Assembly (NCBI GenBank): GCA_001800005.1
Contig: MGUL01000034.1
Span: 17,083-22,699, forward strand
Direction of reading: 5' to 3'
From: Elusimicrobia bacterium RBG_16_66_12
GTDB taxonomy: Bacteria > Elusimicrobiota > Elusimicrobia > UBA1565 > UBA9628
Length of the DNA stretch: 5,617 bases
Position 1 is the first letter of the stretch, and every line of letters starts with the position of its first letter. Of the stretch, positions 5,528 to 5,617 are shown piece by piece. The position numbers and the translations under genes were made by a program. The notes below the pieces were generated by a model. The model was not told where the DNA came from. It did no database searches and worked only from the letters and a program-made list of their open reading frames with translations.

Positions 5528-5617
5528 ATGCCGCTGGTGAGCTGGAGCAGCCGAGGAGAGATCTCGACGCTGACGCTGGAGCGTCCCGAGGCCCTCAACG
5601 CCATGTCGGAGGAGATG
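5528..5617 (+). CDS. Enoyl-CoA hydratase/isomerase (crotonase) family protein, N-terminal 30 residues
   Basis: Only the first 30 codons are in the window and the frame is open to the end. The start (MPLVSWSSRG) leads into TLTLERPEALNAMSEEM (14-30), the classic crotonase opening 'v.TL.RPe.lNAl...m', which forms the first strands and helix of the fold. Members hydrate, isomerise or otherwise act on acyl-CoA thioesters through an oxyanion hole, and the residues that would define the reaction lie beyond the window. ATG 5528 is supported by the -10 box 6 nt upstream and by alignment with the usual family start. It is divergent from the second GT9 gene and gives no sign of a shared pathway. Confidence 0.8.
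   Translation, partial: MPLVSWSSRGEISTLTLERPEALNAMSEEM

Overview
The window comes from a GC-rich (roughly two thirds G+C) Gram-negative-type bacterium. The support is a TolC-family outer-membrane protein, a MacA/MacB efflux pair and two family-9 glycosyltransferases of the lipopolysaccharide heptosyltransferase type. GC-rich third positions are strong enough to leave very long spurious open frames on the opposite strand. The phylum cannot be fixed from the sequence; a deltaproteobacterial or Elusimicrobiota-like lineage would fit, but that is only an impression.

Layout. Positions 2-1430 hold the 3' end of a TolC-like gene and then a complete MacA-like adaptor gene, 1 bp apart. Positions 1439-3418 hold a full-length MacB (ATPase plus FtsX-type permease). 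These three form an operon for a tripartite efflux or export pump, and both internal starts have Shine-Dalgarno sequences. A GT9 glycosyltransferase gene follows on the same strand (3432 or 3438 to 4448). A second, divergent GT9 gene lies on the minus strand (5496 to 4432) and meets the first tail to tail with a 17-bp overlap. The last 90 bases are the start of an enoyl-CoA hydratase/isomerase-family gene on the plus strand, divergent from the second GT9 gene across only 31 bp.

How they may work together. TolC-like, MacA and MacB should form an ATP-driven export system spanning the envelope. The two GT9 proteins should add sugars, possibly heptoses, to a lipid- or polysaccharide-linked acceptor. 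Whether the pump and the transferases serve the same envelope glycolipid is only suggested by proximity. The hydratase belongs to acyl-CoA metabolism and looks unrelated.

Most notable. (1) All three genes that appear to start their own transcript lack a Shine-Dalgarno sequence and carry a -10-like hexamer 6-7 nt before the start codon, the arrangement of leaderless mRNAs. The two operon-internal genes have Shine-Dalgarno sites instead. (2) The MacA-like adaptor has almost no alpha-helical hairpin. (3) The second GT9 protein has Asn where heptosyltransferases carry the proposed catalytic Asp. I see no insertion sequence, CRISPR array, tRNA or rRNA, and no convincing new multi-gene system.
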